DNA of 10,969 bases from Gammaproteobacteria bacterium (GTDB lineage Bacteria > Pseudomonadota > Gammaproteobacteria > Arenicellales > JAANXG01): positions 1 to 10,969 of the forward strand of contig JAANXG010000072.1 in NCBI GenBank assembly GCA_018263405.1, given 5' to 3'. Shown here in pieces: positions 1-7,066 of this stretch. The position numbers and the translations under genes were made by a program. A model generated the notes under the pieces. It did no database searches, was not told where the DNA came from, and saw only the letters and a program-made list of their open reading frames with translations. Positions within the stretch are counted from its first letter, which is position 1. Every line of letters begins with the position of its first letter.

Positions 1-1
1 G

Positions 2-124
2 AAAAGCCCCTCGCCGGCGTTACGCTCGCTTGAATTGACCGGGCCAGTCCTGCGCTCGCGTGCCTTGGCGATCGGCTTTTCCGATCCCGCTGAACGTGTG
101 TGTATTTATGCCCAAGGGTACTAA
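2..124 (+). CDS. possible 3' tail of a convergent gene, unidentified
   Basis: The rightward frame is open from the window edge to a TAA at 122-124, giving about 40 codons without a start. The translation ends in ALAIGFSDPAERVCIYAQGY, which I cannot assign to a family. Its third codon positions are mostly G or C, broadly like the genes to the right, but 40 codons is short enough to be open by chance. If real, the gene would be convergent with the antiporter operon, whose last stop lies 54 bases away. A non-coding repeat is an equally fair reading. Confidence 0.22.
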   Translation, partial: KSPSPALRSLELTGPVLRSRALAIGFSDPAERVCIYAQGY

Positions 125-178
125 GGTACGGCCCCAGGGGCTCCGTGTTTGCCACCGCGGACTTTTTGAATTACTGAC
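125..178. other. short region beyond the antiporter operon stop; no convincing terminator
   Basis: This gap holds a small inverted repeat, GCCCC-A-GGGGC at 131-141, whose loop is too tight to fold at full length (four base pairs if opened). A run of five T follows at 163-167 on the plus strand. Neither combines into a clear rho-independent terminator for either direction, so the end of the antiporter transcript cannot be placed from sequence. Confidence 0.4.
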
Positions 179-1873
179 TCAGCTTACAAGTACGATTAGC
201 AGCAGTATCAGGAATGCGCCCAGCACGGACAACAGCATCGTGCTCGTAGTGTGATAGCGCGCGAGCATTCCACGGGGACCGTGCAAGCGTCGCAGCCACG
301 ACGCGGTCATGTACAGCGGCGCGTTCCCCGCTTCGAGGAACCGTAATCGCTCGGTTCGGGTCGCCGTCTCGAGTTTCGAAAATGCCAGGGGGATGGCTTT
401 GCGGTATACACAATCGAAATCCAAATTCACGGACCGAATTTCCGGGGGATATAAACCCGCGCGCATAAGCACCGTGAACGCCAGCATGGAAAACATGAGA
501 AGCTGCATCTGTGTGACCACATGCGACAAAGTGTACGGCTCGAAGGAAACAGGGTAGGGCAATATGGCGTAAAGCGGCGCCGGGTGGACGCCGATAGCAA
601 TGCACAGGAATGCGGTAGCGCCCATGGCGATCAGCATACTGGTGGGTGCTTCCTTGCAACGAATGCCGCTGTCGCGATGGAAGAAGGAAAAGTACGGCAC
701 CTTGATGCCGGAGTGGTCCAGAACGCCGGCGGAGGCGAATAGCAATACCAAAAAAGCGATCCAGTGGTGCTCCTCGGCGGTGGCGGCCAGGATTATGGAT
801 TTCGATACGAAGCCGCTCAACAGCGGAAAAGCCGAAATCGAAGCCGAACCGATAATGCAAAATCCCGCGGTCCAAGGCATGGACTTGTACAAACCGCCGA
901 GTTCCGAAGCTTTGACGGTCCCGGCGCGAAACAGCACGGCACCCATACTCATGAACAACAGCGCTTTGTACAGGATATGGGCGAAAGCGTGAGCAGCGGT
1001 ACCGTTGATGCCCATCTCCGTTCCAACGCCGATGCCCACTACCATGAATCCCAGCTGGTTGTTCAGGCTATAGGAAAGGACGCGCCTCAAATCGTTTTCG
1101 ATGACCGCAAAGAAGATCGGAAACGCCGTCATGACGACTCCGATCACGATAAGAATCTGTTCGCCGGCGAAACCCCGTGCCAGGGCGTATACGGCGAGCT
1201 TGGTGGTAAAGACGGAAAGGATTACGGTGCCGGAGACCGTGCCATGGGGATACGAGTCCTGCAGCCAGTTGTGTAGAAAAGGAAAAGCGCACTTGATGCC
1301 GAATGCCAGGAATATCAGAACGCCCGCCGGGCTTTCGAGGCCGATGTGGTTAAATGCCGTCCCGCCGGTTTGCTGATAGAAGACCATGGCGCCGGCGAGT
1401 AGCATCACGCCGGAGGTGACCTGGATGACGAGATACCGCATACCGGCGCGAAAAGCGGGCTCCGTGCGCCGTGCCCAGATGAGAAACACCGAGGCGATAG
1501 CAGTCGTCTCCCAGTAAACGAAAAGCGTGAACAGGTCGCCCGCGAACAGCGCGCCGATGGCGGCGCCGGAATAAACCAGTGCCGCGACATGCTGTATGGT
1601 GTCGCGGACGTGCAATGCATAGATAGCGCCGAGCAGGGCGGCAAGATGGAAGACAACGCCGAAGACGAAGCTCAGGCCATCGACTCGCAAGGTGACGAAT
1701 TCGAGGCCATAGGCGTAGATCAACCCCTGTTCGCCGTACGGCAGACCGGTGAGCTGGAGGAAGCCGAGCACCGGTGCGGCCAGCATCAGCACCCGGCGTG
1801 CCGTCAACGGCAGCAGCGGCAGGATCGGCGCCGCACCCAGCAGAATAAACGCGGGGTTCAGTCCGTCAATCAC
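179..1873 (-). CDS. third antiporter-like (MrpD/NuoN-type) subunit of the Mrp complex, with C-terminal extension
   Basis: A 564-residue polytopic membrane protein of the proton-translocating antiporter family (Proton_antipo_M type), the last gene of the operon. Channel features visible are the helix-5 glutamate E122 in FVYWETTA, helix-7 lysine K194 in FGIKCAFPF, H201, K225, and H299/K303 in FAHILYKAL. The usual lysine of the D-x-K-R helix is replaced by arginines (DLRRVLSYS, 261-269). It is about 70 residues longer than the other two, with an extra segment after residue 470 (YPPEIRSVNLDFDCVYRKA) and a last hydrophobic helix at about 546-562. Translation starts at GTG, overlapping the previous stop by 8 bases. 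A GAGGA ribosome site lies 8 bases upstream, at 1882-1886, inside the preceding gene. The family is secure; ion specificity cannot be read from sequence. Confidence 0.9.
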   Translation of the reverse strand: MIDGLNPAFILLGAAPILPLLPLTARRVLMLAAPVLGFLQLTGLPYGEQGLIYAYGLEFVTLRVDGLSFVFGVVFHLAALLGAIYALHVRDTIQHVAALVYSGAAIGALFAGDLFTLFVYWETTAIASVFLIWARRTEPAFRAGMRYLVIQVTSGVMLLAGAMVFYQQTGGTAFNHIGLESPAGVLIFLAFGIKCAFPFLHNWLQDSYPHGTVSGTVILSVFTTKLAVYALARGFAGEQILIVIGVVMTAFPIFFAVIENDLRRVLSYSLNNQLGFMVVGIGVGTEMGINGTAAHAFAHILYKALLFMSMGAVLFRAGTVKASELGGLYKSMPWTAGFCIIGSASISAFPLLSGFVSKSIILAATAEEHHWIAFLVLLFASAGVLDHSGIKVPYFSFFHRDSGIRCKEAPTSMLIAMGATAFLCIAIGVHPAPLYAILPYPVSFEPYTLSHVVTQMQLLMFSMLAFTVLMRAGLYPPEIRSVNLDFDCVYRKAIPLAFSKLETATRTERLRFLEAGNAPLYMTASWLRRLHGPRGMLARYHTTSTMLLSVLGAFLILLLIVLVS

Positions 1874-2120
1874 CGTAATAATCCTCGCTGCGCTTGACGA
1901 GACGCCGGAAGGCCTTGGAGATGAAAATCAGGCCGACGTAGGACAGAAAACCGTACCAGGCATAAAAGCCGATCCAGTGCTCGAATCCAAAGTGCGTGTG
2001 TTTGCGATAGAAAAAATCCAGGACGAACAGCAGCGCACACACCGCGTACAAGGCATAGACCAGCTTGTCCACGTTGCGTGGGTTGTCGAGCCAAGTTTTT
2101 CTACTTTCGTTCATTGCCAT
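1866..2120 (-). CDS. small two-helix membrane protein embedded in the Mrp operon
   Basis: An 84-residue protein with a charged N-terminus containing DNPRNVDK. It has two hydrophobic helices (about 20-38 and 49-68), an aromatic and histidine-rich loop (YRKHTHFGFEHW, 38-49), and a basic tail ending in SEDYYGD. It is not one of the seven canonical Mrp subunits. As I recall it, similar small proteins with a GFYA..GF helix and terminal EDYY occur in proteobacterial Mrp clusters, but I know of no assigned function. It follows the second antiporter-like gene after 49 bases, the widest clear gap in the operon, and overlaps the third by 8 bases. An accessory or assembly subunit contacting the third channel is inference. 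ATG codons at 2120 and 2114 are both possible starts; neither has a strong ribosome site. Confidence 0.8.
   Translation of the reverse strand: MAMNESRKTWLDNPRNVDKLVYALYAVCALLFVLDFFYRKHTHFGFEHWIGFYAWYGFLSYVGLIFISKAFRRLVKRSEDYYGD
1882..1886 (-). promoter_or_regulatory. ribosome binding site for the third antiporter-like gene
   Basis: GAGGA on the minus strand, 8 bases before the GTG at 1873. It lies within the codons for the terminal E-D-Y-Y of the upstream small protein, so the protein motif and the translation signal share the same bases. It supports the GTG start. Confidence 0.65.
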
Positions 2121-2169
2121 CCATCGTCGTTAACATTACACGGACTTTTTGAGCAGTGACTTCGGTTGT

Positions 2170-3642
2170 TCATTGCTGGCCCGCAATCGGCAAAATGAGC
2201 CGGTAGAGGCTGTCGCCAAGAAAGAACAACACGGCGCAGGCGAGTGCGGTGAGGCATAAAGGCACAACGCATGTGCCGGGTGCTTCACGGACATTTCGCC
2301 ATTGAAATCCCTGGTTGTCATTGCCGGATCCGGCAAAGAAGCCGCGCAGTGGTACCGGCATGAGATAGGCAATTGTGAGCAGGGAGCTGATTATCAGCAC
2401 CACGATCATGGCCCAATGCTGGCTTTCCGCGGCGCCGAGCATGAGATACCACTTGCTCCATGATCCCGCCAGCGGTGGAATGCCTATAATGCTCAGCGAA
2501 GCGACGAAAAAAGCCCCGAAAGTGAATGGCATTACGCGGCCGAGGCCGTCAAGCTGACTGACTTCCGACTTGTGGGCCGCCACGTAAATGGCACCGGCGC
2601 AGAAGAATAAGGTGATTTTGGCGAGGGCATGAGCCGCGATTTGATATGCGCCGCCCACTACACCCATGGACGTGGCGAGCATGGCGCCGAGAGTGACATA
2701 CGACAACTGGCTAATGGTCGAGTAGGCCAGTCGTGCCTTTAGATTGTCTTTACGTAGTGCGGTGACCGATGCCAGCAGGAGTGTAGCCGCGGCGACCCAC
2801 ATCATCACCGCCGCGGCGTTACTTTGAAACAACGTATCCAGGCCGAAGATATATACAGTGACTTTCAACACCGTGAATACGCCCGCCTTGACCACCGCTA
2901 CGGCGTGCAGTAAGGCGCTGACCGGCGTTGGAGCGACCATGGCCGCCGGTAACCAGCGATGAAACGGCATCAGTGCGGCCTTGCCGATGCCGAACAGATA
3001 CAGGGCCAGCAGCGCCAGGAGCGTTCCGCCCTCAAGTCGCCCGGTCAACAGCCCGCCCTCGACGAATTGAAGACTGCCGGCCAACTGCCATGTCCAGACC
3101 ATGGCTACGAGCAAAAACCCGATTGACGTCGTCAGTAGAAGCCCGAGATACACCCTCCCGCCCCGGAGCGCATTGTCGTTCCCCTTATGAGCGACCAGCG
3201 GATACGTGCACAGAGTCAGGGCTTCATAAAAAATAAACAAGGTAAACAGGTTGTCGGCGAGGGCGACGCCTTGGGCCGCGGCAATAGAAACGGCAAAGAA
3301 GAAATAGAAGCGAGTTTGGTGTTTTTCGCGATTACCCCGCATGTACCCGATGGAGTACACCGAAGTAACGATCCATAATCCCGATGACACAACGGAAAAC
3401 AATAGACCGAGCGGTTCTAGCGAGAAGGCAATGGTTAGCGCCGGGAAAATCTCGAAAGGCCGGGCTGTCGGCGAATACGGTTCTGGATGCAGATTCAACG
3501 CGAGGACCAGCGCGAATAACGTCACGGCGGTAGACAGCGTGATCGCTTCGCGCAAATTCGGCCGCTGGCCCGCCGCCAGTATCCCCCCCGCGCCCAGCAA
3601 AGGAGTCGCGATACATAGGATCAGGTGCAATTCCGGATTCAT
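2170..3642 (-). CDS. second antiporter-like subunit, NuoL/MrpA N-terminal-like
   Basis: A 490-residue protein with about 14 predicted membrane helices, from the family shared by MrpA, MrpD and NuoL/M/N. Its signature MPFHRWLPAAMVAPTPVSALLHAVAVVKAG (225-254) resembles the NuoL/MrpA version more than MrpD. Channel residues visible are E140 (FIFYEALT), K221, H228, H246, K252, K302 and H338/K342 (IAAHALAKIT); the half-channel glycine and SKWYL motif is at 393-400. True MrpA is much longer because it carries a C-terminal DUF4040/MbhE part. Here that part is in the MrpB fusion instead, so this gene may be the N-terminal half of a split MrpA. Its ATG overlaps the stop of the preceding gene as ATGA (3639-3642). 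Annotation pipelines would probably call it subunit D or NADH dehydrogenase subunit M. Confidence 0.9.
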   Translation of the reverse strand: MNPELHLILCIATPLLGAGGILAAGQRPNLREAITLSTAVTLFALVLALNLHPEPYSPTARPFEIFPALTIAFSLEPLGLLFSVVSSGLWIVTSVYSIGYMRGNREKHQTRFYFFFAVSIAAAQGVALADNLFTLFIFYEALTLCTYPLVAHKGNDNALRGGRVYLGLLLTTSIGFLLVAMVWTWQLAGSLQFVEGGLLTGRLEGGTLLALLALYLFGIGKAALMPFHRWLPAAMVAPTPVSALLHAVAVVKAGVFTVLKVTVYIFGLDTLFQSNAAAVMMWVAAATLLLASVTALRKDNLKARLAYSTISQLSYVTLGAMLATSMGVVGGAYQIAAHALAKITLFFCAGAIYVAAHKSEVSQLDGLGRVMPFTFGAFFVASLSIIGIPPLAGSWSKWYLMLGAAESQHWAMIVVLIISSLLTIAYLMPVPLRGFFAGSGNDNQGFQWRNVREAPGTCVVPLCLTALACAVLFFLGDSLYRLILPIAGQQ

Positions 3643-5120
3643 TGAGCGATACCGAGCAGTGCTCGGGCGGCACCGTGCGCGGCGCCTAGCGTGAGAGACG
3701 TATCAATCCCGAAATACAGGTTGGCAAGCACCAGAATCCACAACGGCACCAGCAATCCCGCGCCTGCCTCACGACGCTGCTCGATATGGTTCGGTATCGG
3801 CTTGAAGTAACCGGCTTCTATGACGCGCCAAACGTACGCCAGGGTCAGCAAAGAGCCGGCCACTACTATAATGGCCAACCACAAGTAATCGTGCTCGATA
3901 GCCGCCAGTATCAAATACCACTTGCTTACAAATCCAGCGGTCAATGGGACGCCCACCAGGCTCAGTCCGGCAACTAAGAGTGCCGCCATCGTCCATGGCA
4001 TGTACCGGCCCATGCCCTGGATTTGATCTATGCTGAAGCCGCCGGTTCTCACAAAAGCCGTACCGAGTGCCATAAATAGAGCCGACTTGATAACGGCATG
4101 ATTGAACATATGCAACAGTGCTGCGGTGACGCCGGCGACGGACGCCAGTGAGATTCCGATCACCATATACCCGACCTGTGCCACGCTGGAATATGCGAAC
4201 ATCTTTTTGATATCGTTCTGAAACACCGCCACCGTCGACATCAACAGTGTTGCGGAGACCCCCGCCGCCAGCAAGACCTCTGTCAGTTGCACTGATTTGA
4301 ATGAAAACCCGGGACCGAACAGGTCGTAGACAAACCGGATAATCAGATACACGGCGACCTTGCTGGCGGTGCAGGCCAGCAACGCGGTGGCGGAATTCGG
4401 TGCGTACCGGTAAGCGTCGGGCAGCCACCAGTGCAGTGGGAATACCGCCGCCTTGATGCCTATGCCCAGAATAATGAACGCGAAGGCGGTGAGAACCGTG
4501 GGGGAGCCCGCGATCGGTTCCAGCCGGTTCGAAAGATCGACGAGGTTCAAGGTTCCGGTTAAGGCATACAAAAGCCCCACACCGATCAGGAAAAACGTTG
4601 CACCTATTGTTCCCATTACCAGGTAAGAGAATACGGCGTTCAGGGCGCGGTGTTCGTATCCCAGTGCAATCATCAGATACATGGACAGTGACGAGATTTC
4701 CAGGAACACAAAGATATTGAACAAATCCCCTGTCGCGCACATTCCGAGCAGGCCGCACAGGCACAGCATCCACGCTGTATAGAAAATGTATTGACGACTT
4801 CTTTTGACTTCGAACCCCAAGCTGCCGTGCGCGAATAACAACACTACGCTGCCGATCCCGGAGACGATCAGCAATACCAGGCTGTTCAGTCGATCGATCC
4901 GGTACTCGATGCCCCATGGCGCCGCCCAGCTTCCCAGGTGATAGACGATCGGTCCGCTGGCGTACACCGTCGATATCAGGATTACGGAGATAACTAGGGT
5001 GGCTGCGCTGACGGTCATAGCCAGCCACCAGCAGCGCCGCGGATGGCGTATCAGCAGGCACACGGGCGCGGCCAGTAACGGCAGAACAACCTGCAGAATT
5101 GGGAAATGTTCCGTGGTCAA
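3639..5120 (-). CDS. mrpD: Na+/H+ antiporter subunit MrpD
   Basis: A 493-residue membrane protein of the MrpD/NuoN group, which forms a proton-translocating channel of the Mrp complex. It shows the family pattern: ATGDLFNIFVFLEISSLS around E141, GIGIKAAVFPLHWWLPDAY around K223, K254 in TASKVAVY, DIKKMFAYSSVAQVGYM around K305, and HMFNHAVIKSALF with H337, H341 and K345. A GFVSKW motif follows in the C-terminal half. Length is normal for MrpD. The start is TTG, overlapping the mrpC stop as TTGA (5117-5120); AGGAAG at 5131-5136 is a reasonable ribosome site 10 bases away. It is the closest of the three large subunits to standard MrpD. Confidence 0.94.
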   Translation of the reverse strand: MTTEHFPILQVVLPLLAAPVCLLIRHPRRCWWLAMTVSAATLVISVILISTVYASGPIVYHLGSWAAPWGIEYRIDRLNSLVLLIVSGIGSVVLLFAHGSLGFEVKRSRQYIFYTAWMLCLCGLLGMCATGDLFNIFVFLEISSLSMYLMIALGYEHRALNAVFSYLVMGTIGATFFLIGVGLLYALTGTLNLVDLSNRLEPIAGSPTVLTAFAFIILGIGIKAAVFPLHWWLPDAYRYAPNSATALLACTASKVAVYLIIRFVYDLFGPGFSFKSVQLTEVLLAAGVSATLLMSTVAVFQNDIKKMFAYSSVAQVGYMVIGISLASVAGVTAALLHMFNHAVIKSALFMALGTAFVRTGGFSIDQIQGMGRYMPWTMAALLVAGLSLVGVPLTAGFVSKWYLILAAIEHDYLWLAIIVVAGSLLTLAYVWRVIEAGYFKPIPNHIEQRREAGAGLLVPLWILVLANLYFGIDTSLTLGAAHGAARALLGIAQ

Positions 5121-5473
5121 TCCGCGTCGACTTCCTGCTTTTCGATGTCGGCTTCCTCCACGGATCCGTAGACGGCGTAAATTCGTACGGCCAGCGCCAG
5201 GGCGACCGCGGTCGTGGCTACCCCCACGACGATAGCGGTCAGGATGAGTACATGGGGCAGGGGGTTGGCATATCGTTCGATGCCTTCCGCGAATATGGGT
5301 GCCGTGCCGCCGGCTATTTTCCCCAGAGAGATGTAAAGGATAAAAACCGATGACTGAAAAATATTCAGCCCGACGACTTTCTTGATTAGGTTGCCGCTGG
5401 CAAGCACAAGGTACAGCCCCGTCATCATAAGAAACACAACAACCCAGTAAATAATGTTGCCGAAATCGATCAT
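5117..5473 (-). CDS. mrpC: Na+/H+ antiporter subunit MrpC (NuoK-like)
   Basis: A 118-residue protein with three membrane helices, homologous to MrpC/MnhC and to NuoK of complex I. The diagnostic PLPHVLILTAIVVG (71-84) matches the family PLPQALVLTAIVI segment, and NIFQSSVFI is typical of helix 2. The tail is acidic (EEADIEKQEVDAD). The reading frame is open for a further 69 codons upstream, but those codons lie over the mrpB fusion gene. The start at 5473 gives the normal MrpC N-terminus and an ATGA overlap (5470-5473) with the preceding stop. It is expected to bridge MrpD to the smaller subunits in the complex. Confidence 0.94.
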   Translation of the reverse strand: MIDFGNIIYWVVVFLMMTGLYLVLASGNLIKKVVGLNIFQSSVFILYISLGKIAGGTAPIFAEGIERYANPLPHVLILTAIVVGVATTAVALALAVRIYAVYGSVEEADIEKQEVDAD

Positions 5474-6381
5474 TGCCGATGCTCGTGCTCGGCGTAGGCG
5501 TAGAATAAACCGATCATGGATGCGGCTACCGTGGTGCCCACGCCCAGTTCGATCAGCATGATACCGATATGTTGTCCATGGACGGGATGGTGGGCCAAAA
5601 CGTTGTAATCCAGAAAGTTGCCGCCCAGCAGCATGCCGCACAGGCCCACCAGGAGGTATAAACCAAGGCCGGCCGCGCACAGAATGCGTATGATTTTCGG
5701 GGGTGCGACCTCCCTTATAGTACTCATGCCGAATACCAGACCGTAGAGAATAAACCCTGCCGCGAAAATGACGCCGGCTTGAAACCCGCCGCCGGGACCG
5801 TAGTCTCCGTGGAACTGTACATAGAGGGCAAACAGAAGGATCATGGGCAGCAGGAGTTTCGCGTTGATTCGCAGTATCAGGTGGTGCTCCATGCCTTCAC
5901 CCGAAAACGAACGCGTGTCCGAGCCGTGACCCATTAGTGTGGCCACTGCCACCGCGGCGGTAAAAATGACGGTGACTTCCCCCAGGGTGTCGTAGCCCCT
6001 GTAACTGGCCAGAACGGAGGTCACCATGTTGGGGATACCGATTTCATGCGGTGATTCGAATGCATACCGCGGATACACGTGCTTGAACGCCGGCGCGGCG
6101 GGATCGCCGAAGACCGGTAGATCCGATAGTCCGTACAGCAGCAGCACGCCGATGGCGACAGTGACCAGCGCGGCCGGCAGACGCCGTTTCCAGGAAATTT
6201 GGCGTTGCCGATTAGTAGTGAGAGACAATGCCCCAAGCATAAGGATCGTAGCGATCCCGGCGCCCACCGACGCTTCGGTCAATGCCACGTCCACTGCATC
6301 CAGGCTCACGAACAATGCCGCCGACAGTAAGCTGTACATGCCGAATAACATTACGGCGGAGAACAGTTTGTTGAGCTGCAC
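5470..6381 (-). CDS. mrpB: fused MrpA C-terminal domain (DUF4040/MbhE) and MrpB
   Basis: From the first standard start, a GTG at 6381, this is 303 residues. The first part carries the MbhD/DUF4040 signature (DAVDVALTEASVGAG, 28-42). An MbhE-like segment follows (NMVTSVLASYRGYDTLGE, 118-135), then MnhB/MrpB (FHGDYGPGGGFQAG, 190-203). In Bacillus MrpA the first two form the C-terminus of MrpA, and in archaeal Mbh they are separate subunits; here they are fused to MrpB. In MrpA/Mbs structures this region is implicated in ion movement next to MrpC and MrpE-G. The GTG probably sits inside the first helix: 20 further hydrophobic codons lie upstream in frame (to 6441) without ATG, GTG or TTG, so the true start is uncertain. 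The stop overlaps mrpC as ATGA. Confidence 0.9.
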   Translation of the reverse strand: MQLNKLFSAVMLFGMYSLLSAALFVSLDAVDVALTEASVGAGIATILMLGALSLTTNRQRQISWKRRLPAALVTVAIGVLLLYGLSDLPVFGDPAAPAFKHVYPRYAFESPHEIGIPNMVTSVLASYRGYDTLGEVTVIFTAAVAVATLMGHGSDTRSFSGEGMEHHLILRINAKLLLPMILLFALYVQFHGDYGPGGGFQAGVIFAAGFILYGLVFGMSTIREVAPPKIIRILCAAGLGLYLLVGLCGMLLGGNFLDYNVLAHHPVHGQHIGIMLIELGVGTTVAASMIGLFYAYAEHEHRQ

Positions 6382-6437
6382 GATGGCAATCGCCGTCGCG
6401 GCCAGCAGCGCCAGTAGTGCGGTGATGATGAAAAAGT

Positions 6438-6767
6438 CTATGGCTTGGTCTCCGGTTTGCCGTTTCCCGGGGCATGGACACGCGGCGTAAGCCGGCCGTG
6501 AAGCGCAGCCTTGGCCAAGGTGTGAGTTGCGGTGGGACCGGTGAAAAGCAAAAACATCAGGATAAGCAGCAATTTCAGTGCCACCAGGGTCAGGCCCGCC
6601 TGCATCATAAGACCAGCGATAATCAGCGCGGCGCCCAAGGTCTCGATAATGCCGGCCGCGTGTAGCCGGCTGAAAAAATCCGGTAAGCGGATGAGCCCGA
6701 TCCCGCCGATGACCACCAGCGCACTACCGGTTATCGATAAAACCCAGCTCAACATATTCAGGATCAT
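6438..6767 (-). CDS. mrpG: Na+/H+ antiporter subunit MrpG
   Basis: A 109-residue protein with three helices. It carries the MnhG/MrpG/PhaG hallmarks RLPDFFSRLHAAG (27-39), LGAALIIAGL, and the final-helix motif LLLILMFLLFTGPTATH (66-82). The soluble basic tail is of ordinary length. MrpG is a small structural subunit packed with MrpE and MrpF. Its ATG overlaps the mrpF stop as ATGA (6764-6767). The TAG stop lies just before or overlaps the probable start of the mrpB fusion gene. Confidence 0.94.
   Translation of the reverse strand: MILNMLSWVLSITGSALVVIGGIGLIRLPDFFSRLHAAGIIETLGAALIIAGLMMQAGLTLVALKLLLILMFLLFTGPTATHTLAKAALHGRLTPRVHAPGNGKPETKP
6450..6453 (-). promoter_or_regulatory. candidate ribosome binding site for an upstream start of the mrpB fusion
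   Basis: GGAG on the minus strand, 8 bases before an ATA codon (6439-6441). That codon opens an in-frame hydrophobic stretch, IDFFIITALLALLAATAIAI, directly preceding the GTG at 6381. The ATA overlaps the mrpG TAG stop. Spacing is ideal for initiation, although ATA is a very rare start codon. Confidence 0.35.
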
Positions 6768-7057
6768 GAGTGCTCGCGCCCTGCGTCCCGGTTAAAACCG
6801 CCGAGTCCTCCGTACTCGAAGAACTTCAACACCGCTATGGTGCTGATGAAATTGATCAGCGCGTAGACGAAAGCGATATCCAGGAAATCCGGTCTCCCGG
6901 AGAAAAACCCATACACGGCAATAATCAATACGGTCTTGGTGCCAAAGGAATTGACGGCAAGAAGGCGATCATAAAGCGTCGGCCCACGCATGCCGCGGTA
7001 CAGGGTCAGAACCATGGTAATCAAAATGGCGCACGCCGTAACGAAATGCATCGACAT
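6764..7057 (-). CDS. mrpF: Na+/H+ antiporter subunit MrpF
   Basis: A 97-residue protein with three helices matching MnhF/MrpF/PhaF. The key stretches are RGPTLYDRLLAVNSFGTK (24-41) with D30, and PDFLDIAFVYALINF (56-70) with D60 in the membrane. The homologous aspartates are conserved in the family and have been proposed to take part in Na+ handling. The ATG at 7057 follows the mrpE stop by 9 bases; a second methionine two codons later is an alternative start. No strong ribosome site is visible, so coupling to mrpE is likely. Confidence 0.93.
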   Translation of the reverse strand: MSMHFVTACAILITMVLTLYRGMRGPTLYDRLLAVNSFGTKTVLIIAVYGFFSGRPDFLDIAFVYALINFISTIAVLKFFEYGGLGGFNRDAGREHS

Positions 7058-7066
7058 GGCGTGCGA

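Noticed and set aside
70..86. Inverted repeat GATCGG-CTTTT-CCGATC as a terminator
   Set aside because: The 6-bp stem has no T-run after it on either strand and sits within a possibly coding frame.
75..87. Adapter-like sequence resembling GCTCTTCCGATCT
   Set aside because: It matches only 11 of 13 bases and is internal rather than at an edge, so chance is a better explanation than adapter carry-over.
60..254. 64-codon rightward open frame with a GTG start
   Set aside because: It runs about 75 bases into the 3' end of the third antiporter gene on the other strand; no recognised family and no ribosome site.
171..875. 234-codon open frame on the minus strand
   Set aside because: It is a frame-shifted shadow of the third antiporter gene, rich in R, H and G. 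I considered a frameshift in that gene, but its own frame is continuous and motif-bearing throughout.
3769..5061. 430-codon open frame on the minus strand
   Set aside because: It lies wholly inside mrpD in another frame of the same strand; the translation is arginine-rich and lacks membrane or domain character, while mrpD has clear family motifs.
5474..5680. N-terminal extension of mrpC
   Set aside because: The extra 69 codons overlap the mrpB fusion in another frame and are arginine/glycine-rich; MrpC proteins are about 115 residues long and the internal ATG gives the proper start.
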